In this document: in pieces, positions 1 through 6,812 of the stretch
Numbering within the stretch: position 1 is the stretch's first letter
Layout of the letters: each line of letters begins with the position of its first letter
Assembly (NCBI GenBank): GCA_009697495.1
Contig: SHUN01000004.1
Location: 1 to 20,589, forward strand
Direction of reading: 5' to 3'
Origin: Bryobacterales bacterium
GTDB lineage: Bacteria > Acidobacteriota > Terriglobia > Bryobacterales > Bryobacteraceae
DNA length: 20,589 bases
Position numbers and translations under genes: made by a program
The notes under the pieces: model-generated
Database searches by the model: none
Told to the model about the DNA's origin: nothing
What the model saw: the letters and a program-made list of their open reading frames with translations, nothing else

Positions 1-1152
1 AACGATGGTCGCGCGATGGCCCGTCAGCACGGTGGAACGCTGCTTTTCCTTCTCGCGCACACACGCCACAAAGTGCTGGGCATGGACGGAAGTCGCATCG
101 GTGGTTTTCTTCCGCACGGGCGGCTCCTTGCCGCCTTCGAAGTAAACTTCATACCCGATGCGGTCACAGAAAACGGTGCCTTTCGAACCGTAGTAAGCTT
201 CCCCATGCGGCCGGTTCGTCTCGCCGCTCATGTTGTAGTACCGATGCCCCGGTGTGCGCCCCGGCGCGCCTTGACCATTCATCATGATGGCCTCGTAATT
301 CAACACAAAGCCCGGATACTCATAGGTGACCTGCAAAACATCGGGGATCTCGCCGATGCCCTGCAATCCATATCGATGCGAGACCGCGGACACGGTTTTC
401 GGAATGTCGGCACCCATGATCTGATGCACCGTGTCAAACCGGTGCGTCCCGTAATCGGTGATAAAACCGCCTGAATAATCGAAAAACCAACGATAAGTTC
501 CCAGGAACCTCGCGCGGTCATACGGAACCAGCGGTGCCGGTCCACAGTAAAAATCCCAGTCCAGATCATCCGGCTTTTTCGAGTTGTCCACACCGCGCGG
601 AATAATCGGCCGCAGATTCGAATTCACAGCGTTCCAAATCTTCACGTACCGCACATCGCCAATCAGGCCTCCGGCCACCATCTTCTGCACTTCCTGATAA
701 TGGGTAGCCGAGCGCTGCTGCGTCCCCGTCAGGAACAGCGTCTTCGCGGCGCTCACGGCCTTCACCATCGCCTGCTGCTCGCGGATGTTATGCCCCAATG
801 GCTTCTCGCAATAGACGTGCTTCCCCGCGCGCAAGGCCTCAATGGAAGTGATCGCGTGCCAGTGATCCGGCGTGCCGATCAGCACGGCGTCGACATCGCG
901 ATTCTCCAGCAATTTGCGGAAATCGCCATACACCTGGCCGCCCGGCCCCATCGAAGCGCGCGCCTTCTCGGCGTTCGTCTTGTAGACGTCGCAGAACGCG
1001 ACAAACTCCGTATTCGGAGCCTGCCGCATGAAGTTCCCGACATACTGCCCGCGACCGCCGCAGCCAATCAGCCCAACCCGCACACGCTCATTGGCGCCAT
1101 ACACTGCCGCCGCGCTCGCGGCTGTTATCGATACAAATTTCCGGCGATCCAT
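1..1152 (-). CDS. Gfo/Idh/MocA family oxidoreductase, Tat-type N-terminus (3' end off window)
   Basis: Open from the ATG at 1152 to the window edge without a stop (384 codons seen), so the C-terminus is missing. The start reads MDRRKFV followed by a small-residue hydrophobic run (about residues 7-20), which looks like a twin-arginine export signal. The Rossmann dinucleotide motif GLIGCGGRG lies at residues 27-35, TPDHWH at 94-99 and the family's EKP (catalytic Lys) at 116-118. The DYGTHRFD segment at 233-240 belongs to the C-terminal substrate domain. The family oxidises or reduces sugars, inositols and related compounds with NAD(P); the substrate cannot be read from sequence. The gene follows the phosphatase gene by 33 nt on the same strand. 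No Shine-Dalgarno precedes the ATG. Family confidence is high; export is inferred. Confidence 0.93.
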   Translation of the reverse strand, partial: MDRRKFVSITAASAAAVYGANERVRVGLIGCGGRGQYVGNFMRQAPNTEFVAFCDVYKTNAEKARASMGPGGQVYGDFRKLLENRDVDAVLIGTPDHWHAITSIEALRAGKHVYCEKPLGHNIREQQAMVKAVSAAKTLFLTGTQQRSATHYQEVQKMVAGGLIGDVRYVKIWNAVNSNLRPIIPRGVDNSKKPDDLDWDFYCGPAPLVPYDRARFLGTYRWFFDYSGGFITDYGTHRFDTVHQIMGADIPKTVSAVSHRYGLQGIGEIPDVLQVTYEYPGFVLNYEAIMMNGQGAPGRTPGHRYYNMSGETNRPHGEAYYGSKGTVFCDRIGYEVYFEGGKEPPVRKKTTDATSVHAQHFVACVREKEKQRSTVLTGHRATIV

Positions 1153-1185
1153 GTAAGCCACTATATACGAGGCGTGCCCCCGCCG

Positions 1186-1950
1186 TCACCGCCAGAATTG
1201 AAACCAGTGTTTTGCCGGCTCCGGCCGTTCCAGCGCCCCTGGATGCAACGCCCGCCCTTCGATCACGGCTTTCGGATGGGTGGTGAGCAGCGCCTCAGCG
1301 TAATCCTCTCCATACCGCTCGACAACATGCGCCCTCACGTCGTCCAACCGTGTCGATCGGCGGTCCAGATCATGCGCGTCGCTCGCCAGAAAATGCACCA
1401 TCCCCCGCGCCATCAACTCCTGGGAAAACTTCCGCGCATCGGCCCCGAACACGCCTAGCAGCGACCCGCCCGTCACCTGTAAATACGCTCCTCCCTCCAC
1501 CCATCGCAGCAGTCTTTCGATATCCTTCCGCAGCAGCCAATTTCGTTCCGGATGCGTAACAATCACACCCATTCCCGCCTTCCGCATCTGCGCGAAAATC
1601 TCTTCCGTATTCGGGAAGATCACCATGTCGGTGAACTCGACCAGCACCCACCCCAGCCCATTCACCGAATACTTCCTCGGATCGGCCAGAGCATCCTGAA
1701 TGTTGTCGTACATCAAGTGAAAATCACAACCGGCGTGAATGCGAATTGTATCGCCCAGCAGCCCCTGCAACTCCGCTCGCCGCTCGGCGATCAGCGTCGG
1801 CTGAAACACGTAATTGGTGTCGGCATGCGGCGTGGCCACGATGTCCGTCGTCCCGCCGGCGGCCGCCATCTTCAACATGGCGACGCTCATGTCCAGGGAC
1901 CGCGAGCCATCGTCCATTCCCCAGAGGATGTGGGAGTGAATATCAATCAT
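1186..1950 (-). CDS. CpsB/YwqE-type PHP-domain protein-tyrosine phosphatase
   Basis: 254 residues, a normal length for manganese-dependent tyrosine phosphatases of the PHP superfamily (CpsB of Streptococcus, YwqE of Bacillus). These dephosphorylate bacterial tyrosine kinases that control capsule or exopolysaccharide assembly. Metal-ligand motifs appear in the expected order: MIDIHSH (His5, His7), MDDG at 12-15, ATPH (His42), an acidic residue in VLVEF (Glu105), THPERN (His133) and SDAH (Asp191, His193). No signal peptide is seen, so it should be cytoplasmic. The ATG at 1950 begins exactly at the conserved N-terminal motif. A divergent gene starts 56 bp away and a Gfo/Idh gene follows 33 nt downstream. 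No Wzz/Wzc kinase gene is in the window, so its partner is unknown. A histidinol-phosphatase role is less likely given the HPERN motif. Confidence 0.9.
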   Translation of the reverse strand: MIDIHSHILWGMDDGSRSLDMSVAMLKMAAAGGTTDIVATPHADTNYVFQPTLIAERRAELQGLLGDTIRIHAGCDFHLMYDNIQDALADPRKYSVNGLGWVLVEFTDMVIFPNTEEIFAQMRKAGMGVIVTHPERNWLLRKDIERLLRWVEGGAYLQVTGGSLLGVFGADARKFSQELMARGMVHFLASDAHDLDRRSTRLDDVRAHVVERYGEDYAEALLTTHPKAVIEGRALHPGALERPEPAKHWFQFWR

Positions 1951-2006
1951 CGATTCGCTTCATTCATCATCCCAAAGTTAGCCAGGATCGGCGTAGAATA
2001 CGTTCT
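1951..2006. promoter_or_regulatory. Divergent intergenic region; possible leaderless -10 at 1994-1999
   Basis: A 56-bp gap separates the divergent phosphatase and Gfo/Idh genes and must hold the 5' control elements for both unless promoters lie inside the genes. TAGAAT at 1994-1999 matches a -10 hexamer in five of six positions. It is 7 nt from the plus-strand ATG, so transcription would start at or next to the start codon. No convincing -35 is visible at the right spacing. On the minus strand only a weak GAAG stands upstream of the phosphatase ATG. The assignment is tentative. Confidence 0.35.
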
Positions 2007-3266
2007 ATGCAACGCCGAACGTTTCTCCCCTTAGGCGCGGTCCCGCTCCTGGCCCAGCCGCCCGGCCGCAAGTACAAGACCGCGCTCATCGGTTCCGGCT
2101 GGTGGGGCATGAATATTCTTCGTGAAGCCCTCGCCTCCGGCGAGTGTTCCGCCGTGGGACTTGCCGATCCCGATCCCGCGCAGATCGCCGTGGCCCAGGC
2201 GGAGATTCGCAAAGTCAGTTCCGATAAGCCGCGCGAGTATCGAGATTATCGGGAAATGCTGCAAAAGGAACGTCCCGATATCGCCATTGTCGCCACCCCC
2301 GATCACTGGCACGCCCTGCCAACGATCGACGCCGTGAAATCCGGCGCCCATGTCTATGTGGAGAAGCCCATCAGCCATACAATTGACGAAGGCAAGGCGA
2401 TGGTGAAGGCCGCTCGCGAAGGCGGACGCGAAGTGGTTGTCGGGCTGCATCGCCGCGTGTCCCCGCACTGCATTTCCGGCATGGAATTTCTAAAATCCGG
2501 TAAAGTGGGGAAGGTTGGCATGGTGCGCCTTTTTGCCCATGCGGCCGGCGGCCCAGGCGTCATTACCCCCGACAGCGAACCGCCTCCTGGAATGGACTGG
2601 GACCTCTGGCTCGGCCCCGCTCCCAAGCGGAATTTCAACAAGGCTATCCATCCAAAAGGCTTCCGCTATTTCCTTGATTACGCCAACGGAACGCTGGGCG
2701 ATTGGGGCGTGCATTGGTTCGATCAACTTTTCTGGTGGACCGAGGAACTGCACCCGAAGCGCGTCTATTCCACCGGCAGCCGTCTGATTCGCCAGGATTC
2801 CACCGATTCCCCGGACACGCAGATTGTCGTCCTCGATTTTGAAGGATTCAAATGCACGTGGGAACAGCGTCACTACGCCGGCAATAGCGCTGAAGCAACG
2901 CCCATTGGGGCGTATTTCTACGGAACGAACGGCACCTTTCATCAGGGCTGGCGCGACGGATGGACCTGGTTCCCGGCCAACAAGAACGAGAAGACTATCC
3001 ACGTCGAAGCGCAGCTCAATTCGCCCGATGGCCAGAACATCAAAGAGTTATGGGCGGATTTCCTGGAAGCGATCAAGAACAAGCGCCGGCCAATTCGCGA
3101 TATCGAAATCGGTCACCGCGCAACCGCCGCCAGCTTGCTCGGCATGGTGAGCATGCGGGCTGGGCGCGCCGTTGAGTGGGACGGCAAGCAGATTTTGAAT
3201 GATCCGGCCGCCAATAAGCTATTACGCCGCGAATATCGCAAGCCCTGGGAGTATCCCAAGGGCTGA
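2007..3266 (+). CDS. Gfo/Idh/MocA family oxidoreductase with RR N-terminus
   Basis: 419 residues from the ATG at 2007. The frame stays open further upstream, but those codons overlap the divergent phosphatase gene. The chosen start gives MQRRTFL plus a short hydrophobic stretch to about residue 16, a short Tat-like signal. The Rossmann motif LIGSGWWG covers 27-34, TPDHWH 97-102 and EKP 119-121. GDWGVHWFD (231-239) matches the C-terminal domain active-site region. It is an NAD(P)-dependent sugar or cyclitol oxidoreductase of unknown substrate. It resembles the left-edge gene in motifs but is clearly diverged (for example EKPISH against EKPLGH). A TAGAAT hexamer ends 7 nt before the ATG and there is no Shine-Dalgarno, which suggests leaderless expression. 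Its TGA directly abuts the stop codon of the convergent glycosyltransferase. Confidence 0.93.
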   Translation: MQRRTFLPLGAVPLLAQPPGRKYKTALIGSGWWGMNILREALASGECSAVGLADPDPAQIAVAQAEIRKVSSDKPREYRDYREMLQKERPDIAIVATPDHWHALPTIDAVKSGAHVYVEKPISHTIDEGKAMVKAAREGGREVVVGLHRRVSPHCISGMEFLKSGKVGKVGMVRLFAHAAGGPGVITPDSEPPPGMDWDLWLGPAPKRNFNKAIHPKGFRYFLDYANGTLGDWGVHWFDQLFWWTEELHPKRVYSTGSRLIRQDSTDSPDTQIVVLDFEGFKCTWEQRHYAGNSAEATPIGAYFYGTNGTFHQGWRDGWTWFPANKNEKTIHVEAQLNSPDGQNIKELWADFLEAIKNKRRPIRDIEIGHRATAASLLGMVSMRAGRAVEWDGKQILNDPAANKLLRREYRKPWEYPKG

Positions 3267-4133
3267 TTACTCCTGCGATCCGTCGATCTTCTGCCCGGAA
3301 ATCAAGTTCGAGAACAACCCGAGTTTCAATGTGCCTAATGCGCCCAACGCGGCGGTGATCCGCCGCCCCAGTCCGCCGCCGTGGTGCTTGGAAAGATACG
3401 TCGCGGCGCCCTGTTCGAAATCGGCCGCAAGCAGCGCCGGGTGAAGCGCCGGTGCCGCGTCGCCTTCGTGGAATACGCCCTTCGCCGAGGGCAGCAAAAG
3501 TATCTTACGATCTGCGCGCCGCACTTGTGCCGCGATCTCCGCATCGGCCCAAAGTTCGCCGTACCGCAGATCCAGGAAGTTCATTCCTTTCAGGAACGGC
3601 TTACGAATCAACAGCGCAAAGACCCCCGGAAAATCGACAGGTCCCGGCTCATCCGGCAGCGCGGACAAGGCAAAAAACGAAGGGCGCAGATCATCGGGCA
3701 CCGGCAGCTTCCGCATCACTCGCGCGGGCGTGCCCTCCGGCGTCGTCAGCACCGCGCTCGCCGCCGCCGCGTTGCTCTCCTGGGAAACCACGGCCGCCAA
3801 CTCAGCCACCGCCTCAGCCGCAAGTTCCACCCGCGGATCCAGGAACAGGATCGACTCCGCCAACGACGACCGTATCGCGATATTCGCCGCCTTCGTCCAG
3901 CCAAAATTCTTCGGCAACTTCAGGTAGGTGATCTTCTCGAAATCGTCCTGGATGACGTTGCTGCCATCGGTGGAAGCGTTGTCGACTACGATGATTTCAA
4001 TCTGGTCAAGAATCGTTGAAAGGTGCAATGCCGAAAGGCACCGCCGCAGCGCCAACGCCTGATTGCGCGTGACAATGATCACGGTGACGCGAGGCGGATC
4101 GGGTTGTACCTGGGGGACGAGTGTTTCTTCCAT
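3267..4133 (-). CDS. Family 2 glycosyltransferase
   Basis: 288 residues from the ATG at 4133. It shows the GT-A fold pattern of rhamnosyl- or galactosyl-type GT2 enzymes: VTVIIVTRN at 16-24, VVDNASTDGS at 49-58, NFGWTKAANIAI at 76-87 and LFLDPRVEL at 96-104, where family members usually have LNPD. A late acidic segment near 194-199 is followed by a Leu/Pro strand and FHEG (221-224). It should transfer a nucleotide-activated sugar in the cytoplasm; donor and acceptor are unknown. No membrane helix is evident. The frame runs open upstream to 4379, but that stretch crosses the operon terminator and rplQ, so the later ATG is preferred. It starts 17 bp beyond the terminator's T-run, has no Shine-Dalgarno and no obvious promoter. 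Its stop abuts the stop of the convergent gene. Confidence 0.85.
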   Translation of the reverse strand: MEETLVPQVQPDPPRVTVIIVTRNQALALRRCLSALHLSTILDQIEIIVVDNASTDGSNVIQDDFEKITYLKLPKNFGWTKAANIAIRSSLAESILFLDPRVELAAEAVAELAAVVSQESNAAAASAVLTTPEGTPARVMRKLPVPDDLRPSFFALSALPDEPGPVDFPGVFALLIRKPFLKGMNFLDLRYGELWADAEIAAQVRRADRKILLLPSAKGVFHEGDAAPALHPALLAADFEQGAATYLSKHHGGGLGRRITAALGALGTLKLGLFSNLISGQKIDGSQE

Positions 4134-4150
4134 ATCGCGGTCACGAAGCC

Positions 4151-4217
4151 AAAAAAGGGCGCGTTGCCTAATGAAGCAGCCAAGGGAAATGGCTGTTAAC
4201 TCTGCAATCGCGCCCTT
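4151..4217 (-). terminator. Intrinsic terminator after rplQ
   Basis: On the minus strand the arm AAGGGCGCGATTGC (4217-4204) pairs with GCAACGCGCCCTT (4167-4155), leaving one bulged A. A T-run follows, six Ts at 4156-4151. An inner stem CAGCC/GGCTG with a 9-nt loop (4177-4195) continues the hairpin. It lies 26-92 nt after the rplQ stop codon, where the long r-protein transcript should end. No T-run follows on the plus strand, so it acts on minus-strand transcription only. Confidence 0.88.
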
Positions 4218-4242
4218 GTGTGTTGCGGGTGGTAGATGTCGG

Positions 4243-4707
4243 TTAGGACGCTGCCGGACCGCCGCCTTCGCGGCCTTCCTGCATCGCCTTGAGTTTTTCT
4301 TCGCGGCGCTTGGCGCGGTCAGCCGACCGTCGGACAAGTTCGGAGCCGACCAGCTCCAGAACGGCCGTTTCAGCCCCATCGCCCTTCCGGAAACCTACTC
4401 GAACAACGCGAGTATAGCCGCCGTTGCGGGTGGCGAAGCGTGGCCCGATCTGATCGAACAACTTCTGCACGCTCGCGGGGGTCATCAAGTAAGCCGCAGC
4501 CTGCCGACGGGCATGCAACACTTCGTCTTTGTTATCCCGCTTGGCTAACGTGATGATCTGATCGATGATCGGCTTGGCGGCCTTCGCCTTTGGAACCGTC
4601 GTAATCACGCGCTCCTCCAGAATGACGCTGGTAACAATGTTACGCAGCAGCGCACGACGGGCGCTCACGTTCCGTTTTAGTTTAAATCCTGCCTTATTGT
4701 GCCGCAT
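4243..4707 (-). CDS. rplQ: 50S ribosomal protein L17
   Basis: 154 residues. The N-terminus MRHNKAGFKLKRN followed by RRALLRNIVTSVI and VPKAKAAKP matches L17, a large-subunit protein near the exit tunnel. The central segment FDQIGPRFATRNGGYTRVVRVGFRKGDGAETAVLELV (about 84-120) is the family's C-terminal core. About 30 residues follow, a charged and Gly-rich tail (from roughly residue 125), making it longer than the usual 115-130. It is the last gene of the cluster, 29 nt after rpoA, and is followed by the terminator at 4151-4217. GGAAG lies about 8 nt upstream of the ATG as a ribosome-binding site. Identification is firm. Confidence 0.97.
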   Translation of the reverse strand: MRHNKAGFKLKRNVSARRALLRNIVTSVILEERVITTVPKAKAAKPIIDQIITLAKRDNKDEVLHARRQAAAYLMTPASVQKLFDQIGPRFATRNGGYTRVVRVGFRKGDGAETAVLELVGSELVRRSADRAKRREEKLKAMQEGREGGGPAAS

Positions 4708-4736
4708 GTTGACGTGCTTCCGTTCCTATGATCTCT

Positions 4737-5756
4737 CTATTCGTCGTCTTCGGCCGAAAGGCCTGACGTGCTGCTGGCTGGGCCCGGTATCAGACGGCCC
4801 TGGGAATCGATCTTCATTCCGAAACCCAAGGCCATGCCCGACAGAATTTCTTTGATCTCGTTCAACGACTTGCGGCCGAAATTCTTCGTCCGGAGCATTT
4901 CCGCTTCCGTCTTTTGCACCAGGTCGCCGATCGTGCCAATGTTCGCGTTCTTCAAGCAGTTGTAGCTGCGGACAGAAAGCTCCATCTCGTCCACCGAACG
5001 ATTGAGCACTTCGTTCATCTGGTTCATCTGGCGCTCGGCCGGTTCTTCGCTCACTTCGGGGGTTTCCTCGAAGTTAATGAAGATGCTCATGTGATCTTTC
5101 ACGAGCTTGGATGCCTGACCAATCGAGTCCTGCGGAGAAATCGCGCCGTTCGTCCACACTTCGATGTTCAACTTGTCGTAGTCGGTCATTTGACCGAGCC
5201 GCGCGTTTTCCACCGAGTAGTTTACTTTGCGGACCGGCGAGTGCACCGAGTCGATCGCAATATAGCCAATCGGCAAATCTTCGTCGAAATTGCGATCCGC
5301 TGAAACATAGCCGCGGCCCTGTTTCAGGCGCATTTCTATGTTCAATTTGCCGCCCTCGCCAACTGTGGCGATATGAACGTTGCGGTCCAACACCTCGATG
5401 TCGGAACTGGTCTCGATCTGCCCGGAGAGGACTTCCCCTGGTTGATCGACGATCAACCGCACCGTGTGAACGGCATCGGTCGACATCTTGAACGGAACCT
5501 GCTTCAGGTTCAGGATGATATCCGTCGCATCTTCGGTGACACCCGGGATCGGACTGAATTCGTGGGCAATCCCCTCAATACGCACGGCTGTAATGGCCGC
5601 GCCCTCGATCGAACTCAGCAACACCCGCCGCAGGCTGTTGCCGATTGTCGTGCCGAAACCGCGTTCAAACGGCTGGGCCGCAAAACTGCCGTAACGCTCA
5701 TTCAAAGTCTCGGTATTGGCGACCAGCCGCTTCGGTTTCTGAAAACCCTTAAACAT
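4737..5756 (-). CDS. rpoA: DNA-directed RNA polymerase subunit alpha
   Basis: 339 residues, normal length. The N-terminal assembly domain shows [19 protein letters not shown] at 31-49, the signature for dimerisation and for beta/beta' docking. A flexible acidic linker covers about 231-252. The C-terminal domain (about 254-308) keeps the UP-element and activator contacts: VRSYNCLK with Arg263, Asn266 and Cys267, and GRKS at 294-297 (E. coli Arg265, Asn268, Cys269, Lys298, Ser299). A short Ser/acidic tail ends the protein. An AAGGAG ribosome-binding site lies just before the ATG. It sits between rpsD and rplQ as in E. coli and most bacteria. Nothing points to loss of function. Confidence 0.99.
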   Translation of the reverse strand: MFKGFQKPKRLVANTETLNERYGSFAAQPFERGFGTTIGNSLRRVLLSSIEGAAITAVRIEGIAHEFSPIPGVTEDATDIILNLKQVPFKMSTDAVHTVRLIVDQPGEVLSGQIETSSDIEVLDRNVHIATVGEGGKLNIEMRLKQGRGYVSADRNFDEDLPIGYIAIDSVHSPVRKVNYSVENARLGQMTDYDKLNIEVWTNGAISPQDSIGQASKLVKDHMSIFINFEETPEVSEEPAERQMNQMNEVLNRSVDEMELSVRSYNCLKNANIGTIGDLVQKTEAEMLRTKNFGRKSLNEIKEILSGMALGFGMKIDSQGRLIPGPASSTSGLSAEDDE

Positions 5757-5808
5757 AGCTCTCCTTGGGGGGTTCTGACGATGTTAGATGACGGTTTTGG
5801 GGGGCCGC

Positions 5809-6450
5809 TTACTTCGAGTACAATTCGACGATCAGTTGCTCGTTCATTTGGATCTGAACCAGCTCTTCGCGCTTCGGCAGCGACGTGACACGCGCCTTCA
5901 AACTCTCCCGATCCACTTCCAGCCAGCTCGGCGATGGCATGTGTGCCGTCGCTTCCCGTGCCGCCAGAATCGCTGAGTTTTCTTTGCTCTTGTCGCGTAC
6001 GCTTACCTCGTCGCCCGGCTTAACCGTGAACGAAGGAATATTTACTTTCTTGCCATTCACTCGGATGTGTCCGTGACGGACCAACTGGCGGGCAAACGCG
6101 CGGCTGGTGGCAAAACCAATCCGGTAAACCGCATTGTCCAGGCGGCGCTCAAGCAATTGCAACATCACATCACCTGTGATGCCTTTTGCCGAGGCGGCTT
6201 TTTCAAACAGATTCCGGAACTGGTTTTCGCCCAGACCGAAATAACGCTTGGTCTTCTGCTTCTCTCGCAGTTGCAAACCATAGCCCACAATCTTGGGCTT
6301 CCGAGCCTGCCCGTGCTGTCCGGGGGGGAAATTCCGCTTCTTTTCTTCGCCTACAGCGCACTTGGGGCCGTAGCAGCGCTCCCCTTTCAGGAAGAGCTTC
6401 ATACCCTCGCGCCGGCATTGGCGGCACACGGGACCTATATAACGGGACAT
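5809..6450 (-). CDS. rpsD: 30S ribosomal protein S4, zinc-binding form
   Basis: 213 residues beginning [17 protein letters not shown]4 is a primary 16S rRNA-binding protein and assembly initiator of the 30S body. Cys9, Cys12, Cys26 and Cys31 form the zinc site of the C+ type. The S4 RNA-binding domain lies at about 103-165 ([14 protein letters not shown], then [12 protein letters not shown]). In E. coli S4 represses the alpha operon, and in Bacillus it represses its own gene. Here rpsD is separated from rpsK by a structured 395-nt gap that may hold its own control region. No clear Shine-Dalgarno is adjacent to the ATG; AAAGG stands about 13-17 nt upstream. rpoA follows after 52 nt. Confidence 0.98.
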   Translation of the reverse strand: MSRYIGPVCRQCRREGMKLFLKGERCYGPKCAVGEEKKRNFPPGQHGQARKPKIVGYGLQLREKQKTKRYFGLGENQFRNLFEKAASAKGITGDVMLQLLERRLDNAVYRIGFATSRAFARQLVRHGHIRVNGKKVNIPSFTVKPGDEVSVRDKSKENSAILAAREATAHMPSPSWLEVDRESLKARVTSLPKREELVQIQMNEQLIVELYSK

Positions 6451-6481
6451 TCGTTTCTATCAAACCTTTCAAGTATCGGAA

Positions 6482-6571
6482 GGTGCAGTTTACGGCCCGC
6501 CGGATGCGGCCTTCGTCCTGCTTATACTACTACCGGCACCAACTCGGCCCGGCTTTGCGTTTGCACGCAAA
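6482..6571 (-). promoter_or_regulatory. Structured rpsD leader (candidate autoregulatory element)
   Basis: Minus strand: TTTGCGT-GCAA-ACGCAAA (6571-6554) is a 7-bp hairpin closed by a GNRA tetraloop. Next, GGTGC (6540-6536) pairs with GCACC (6486-6482) to enclose an inner GCCG-CATC-CGGC hairpin (6510-6499). The region ends 31 nt before the rpsD ATG. S4-binding leaders exist upstream of S4-operon genes in other phyla; this one does not match any I can recall, so its role is inferred from position. Confidence 0.35.
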
Positions 6572-6579
6572 CTACGACA

Positions 6580-6609
6580 GTTATCAGTTTGCCACATTCT
6601 GAGACTCAA
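6580..6609 (-). promoter_or_regulatory. Candidate promoter for rpsD-rpoA-rplQ
   Basis: TTGAGT (6609-6604) and GATAAC (6585-6580) are separated by 18 nt and match the -35 and -10 consensus in four of six positions each. Initiation would fall near 6573, placing the GNRA hairpin at the very 5' end of a leader of about 120 nt before rpsD. The match is moderate and unproven. Confidence 0.33.
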
Positions 6610-6654
6610 CCACAAATGGGATGGAGTTTCTAGAAGGGGCGGGAAGGTGGGGGT

Positions 6655-6683
6655 GGCCCGACAGAGGGCGGCTCCGTCGGGCC
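6655..6683 (-). repeat. 8-bp inverted repeat, second tandem GC-rich hairpin
   Basis: GGCCCGAC and GTCGGGCC pair perfectly. After one mismatch three further pairs can form inside, leaving a 5-nt loop. Downstream on the minus strand is a pyrimidine-rich, G-poor stretch (about 6631-6654), which is C-rich and would suit a Rho loading site as well as anything else. Confidence 0.55.
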
Positions 6684-6685
6684 GA

Positions 6686-6720
6686 TTGGCGCGCAGGGCG
6701 GGTGGGGGTCTGCGCGCCAA
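6686..6720 (-). repeat. Perfect 10-bp inverted repeat, first of two tandem GC-rich hairpins
   Basis: TTGGCGCGCA and TGCGCGCCAA are exact complements around a 15-nt C-rich loop. The element lies mid-gap between rpsK and rpsD, two bases before a second hairpin. No T-run follows on either strand, so a standard intrinsic terminator is not supported. A stall, RNase or Rho-related role is possible. Confidence 0.6.
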
Positions 6721-6727
6721 ACTGAAT

Positions 6728-6772
6728 TGATACTCTTAGAATGCGACCCTAAGGCCACAATTCCTAGTATCA
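6728..6772 (-). repeat. Nested inverted repeat, two stacked helices with a 12-nt bulge
   Basis: Minus strand: TGATACT (6772-6766) pairs perfectly with AGTATCA (6734-6728). CTTAG (6753-6749) pairs with CTAAG (6739-6735) around a 9-nt loop. The two helices are contiguous on the 3' side, while 12 unpaired bases interrupt the 5' side. Such a layout is more typical of a folded RNA than of a simple terminator. Function is unknown. Confidence 0.5.
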
Positions 6773-6812
6773 CATATTTTGCTTGCCTCCGTAAAGGAAT
6801 TCCAGCGACATT

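Noticed and set aside
700..1458. Plus-strand frame of 252 codons opposite the left Gfo/Idh and phosphatase genes
   Set aside because: Spans the junction of two well-supported minus-strand genes and resembles no family.
1746..2006. N-terminal extension of the plus-strand Gfo/Idh gene
   Set aside because: The added codons overlap the divergent phosphatase gene and give no known domain; the Tat-like MQRRTFL start at 2007 fits the family.
4134..4379. 82-residue upstream extension of the glycosyltransferase
   Set aside because: It would run through the terminator and the end of rplQ, and its sequence is not GT2-like.
6490..6720. Minus-strand 76-codon frame in the rpsK-rpsD gap as a possible new small gene
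   Set aside because: Starts on TTG inside a hairpin arm, no Shine-Dalgarno, low-complexity Arg/Pro/Ala-rich N-terminus, and its path follows the GC-rich inverted repeats.
6686..6720. Intrinsic terminator in the rpsK-rpsD gap
   Set aside because: Perfect stem, but no T-run on either strand; recorded as a hairpin of unknown role instead.
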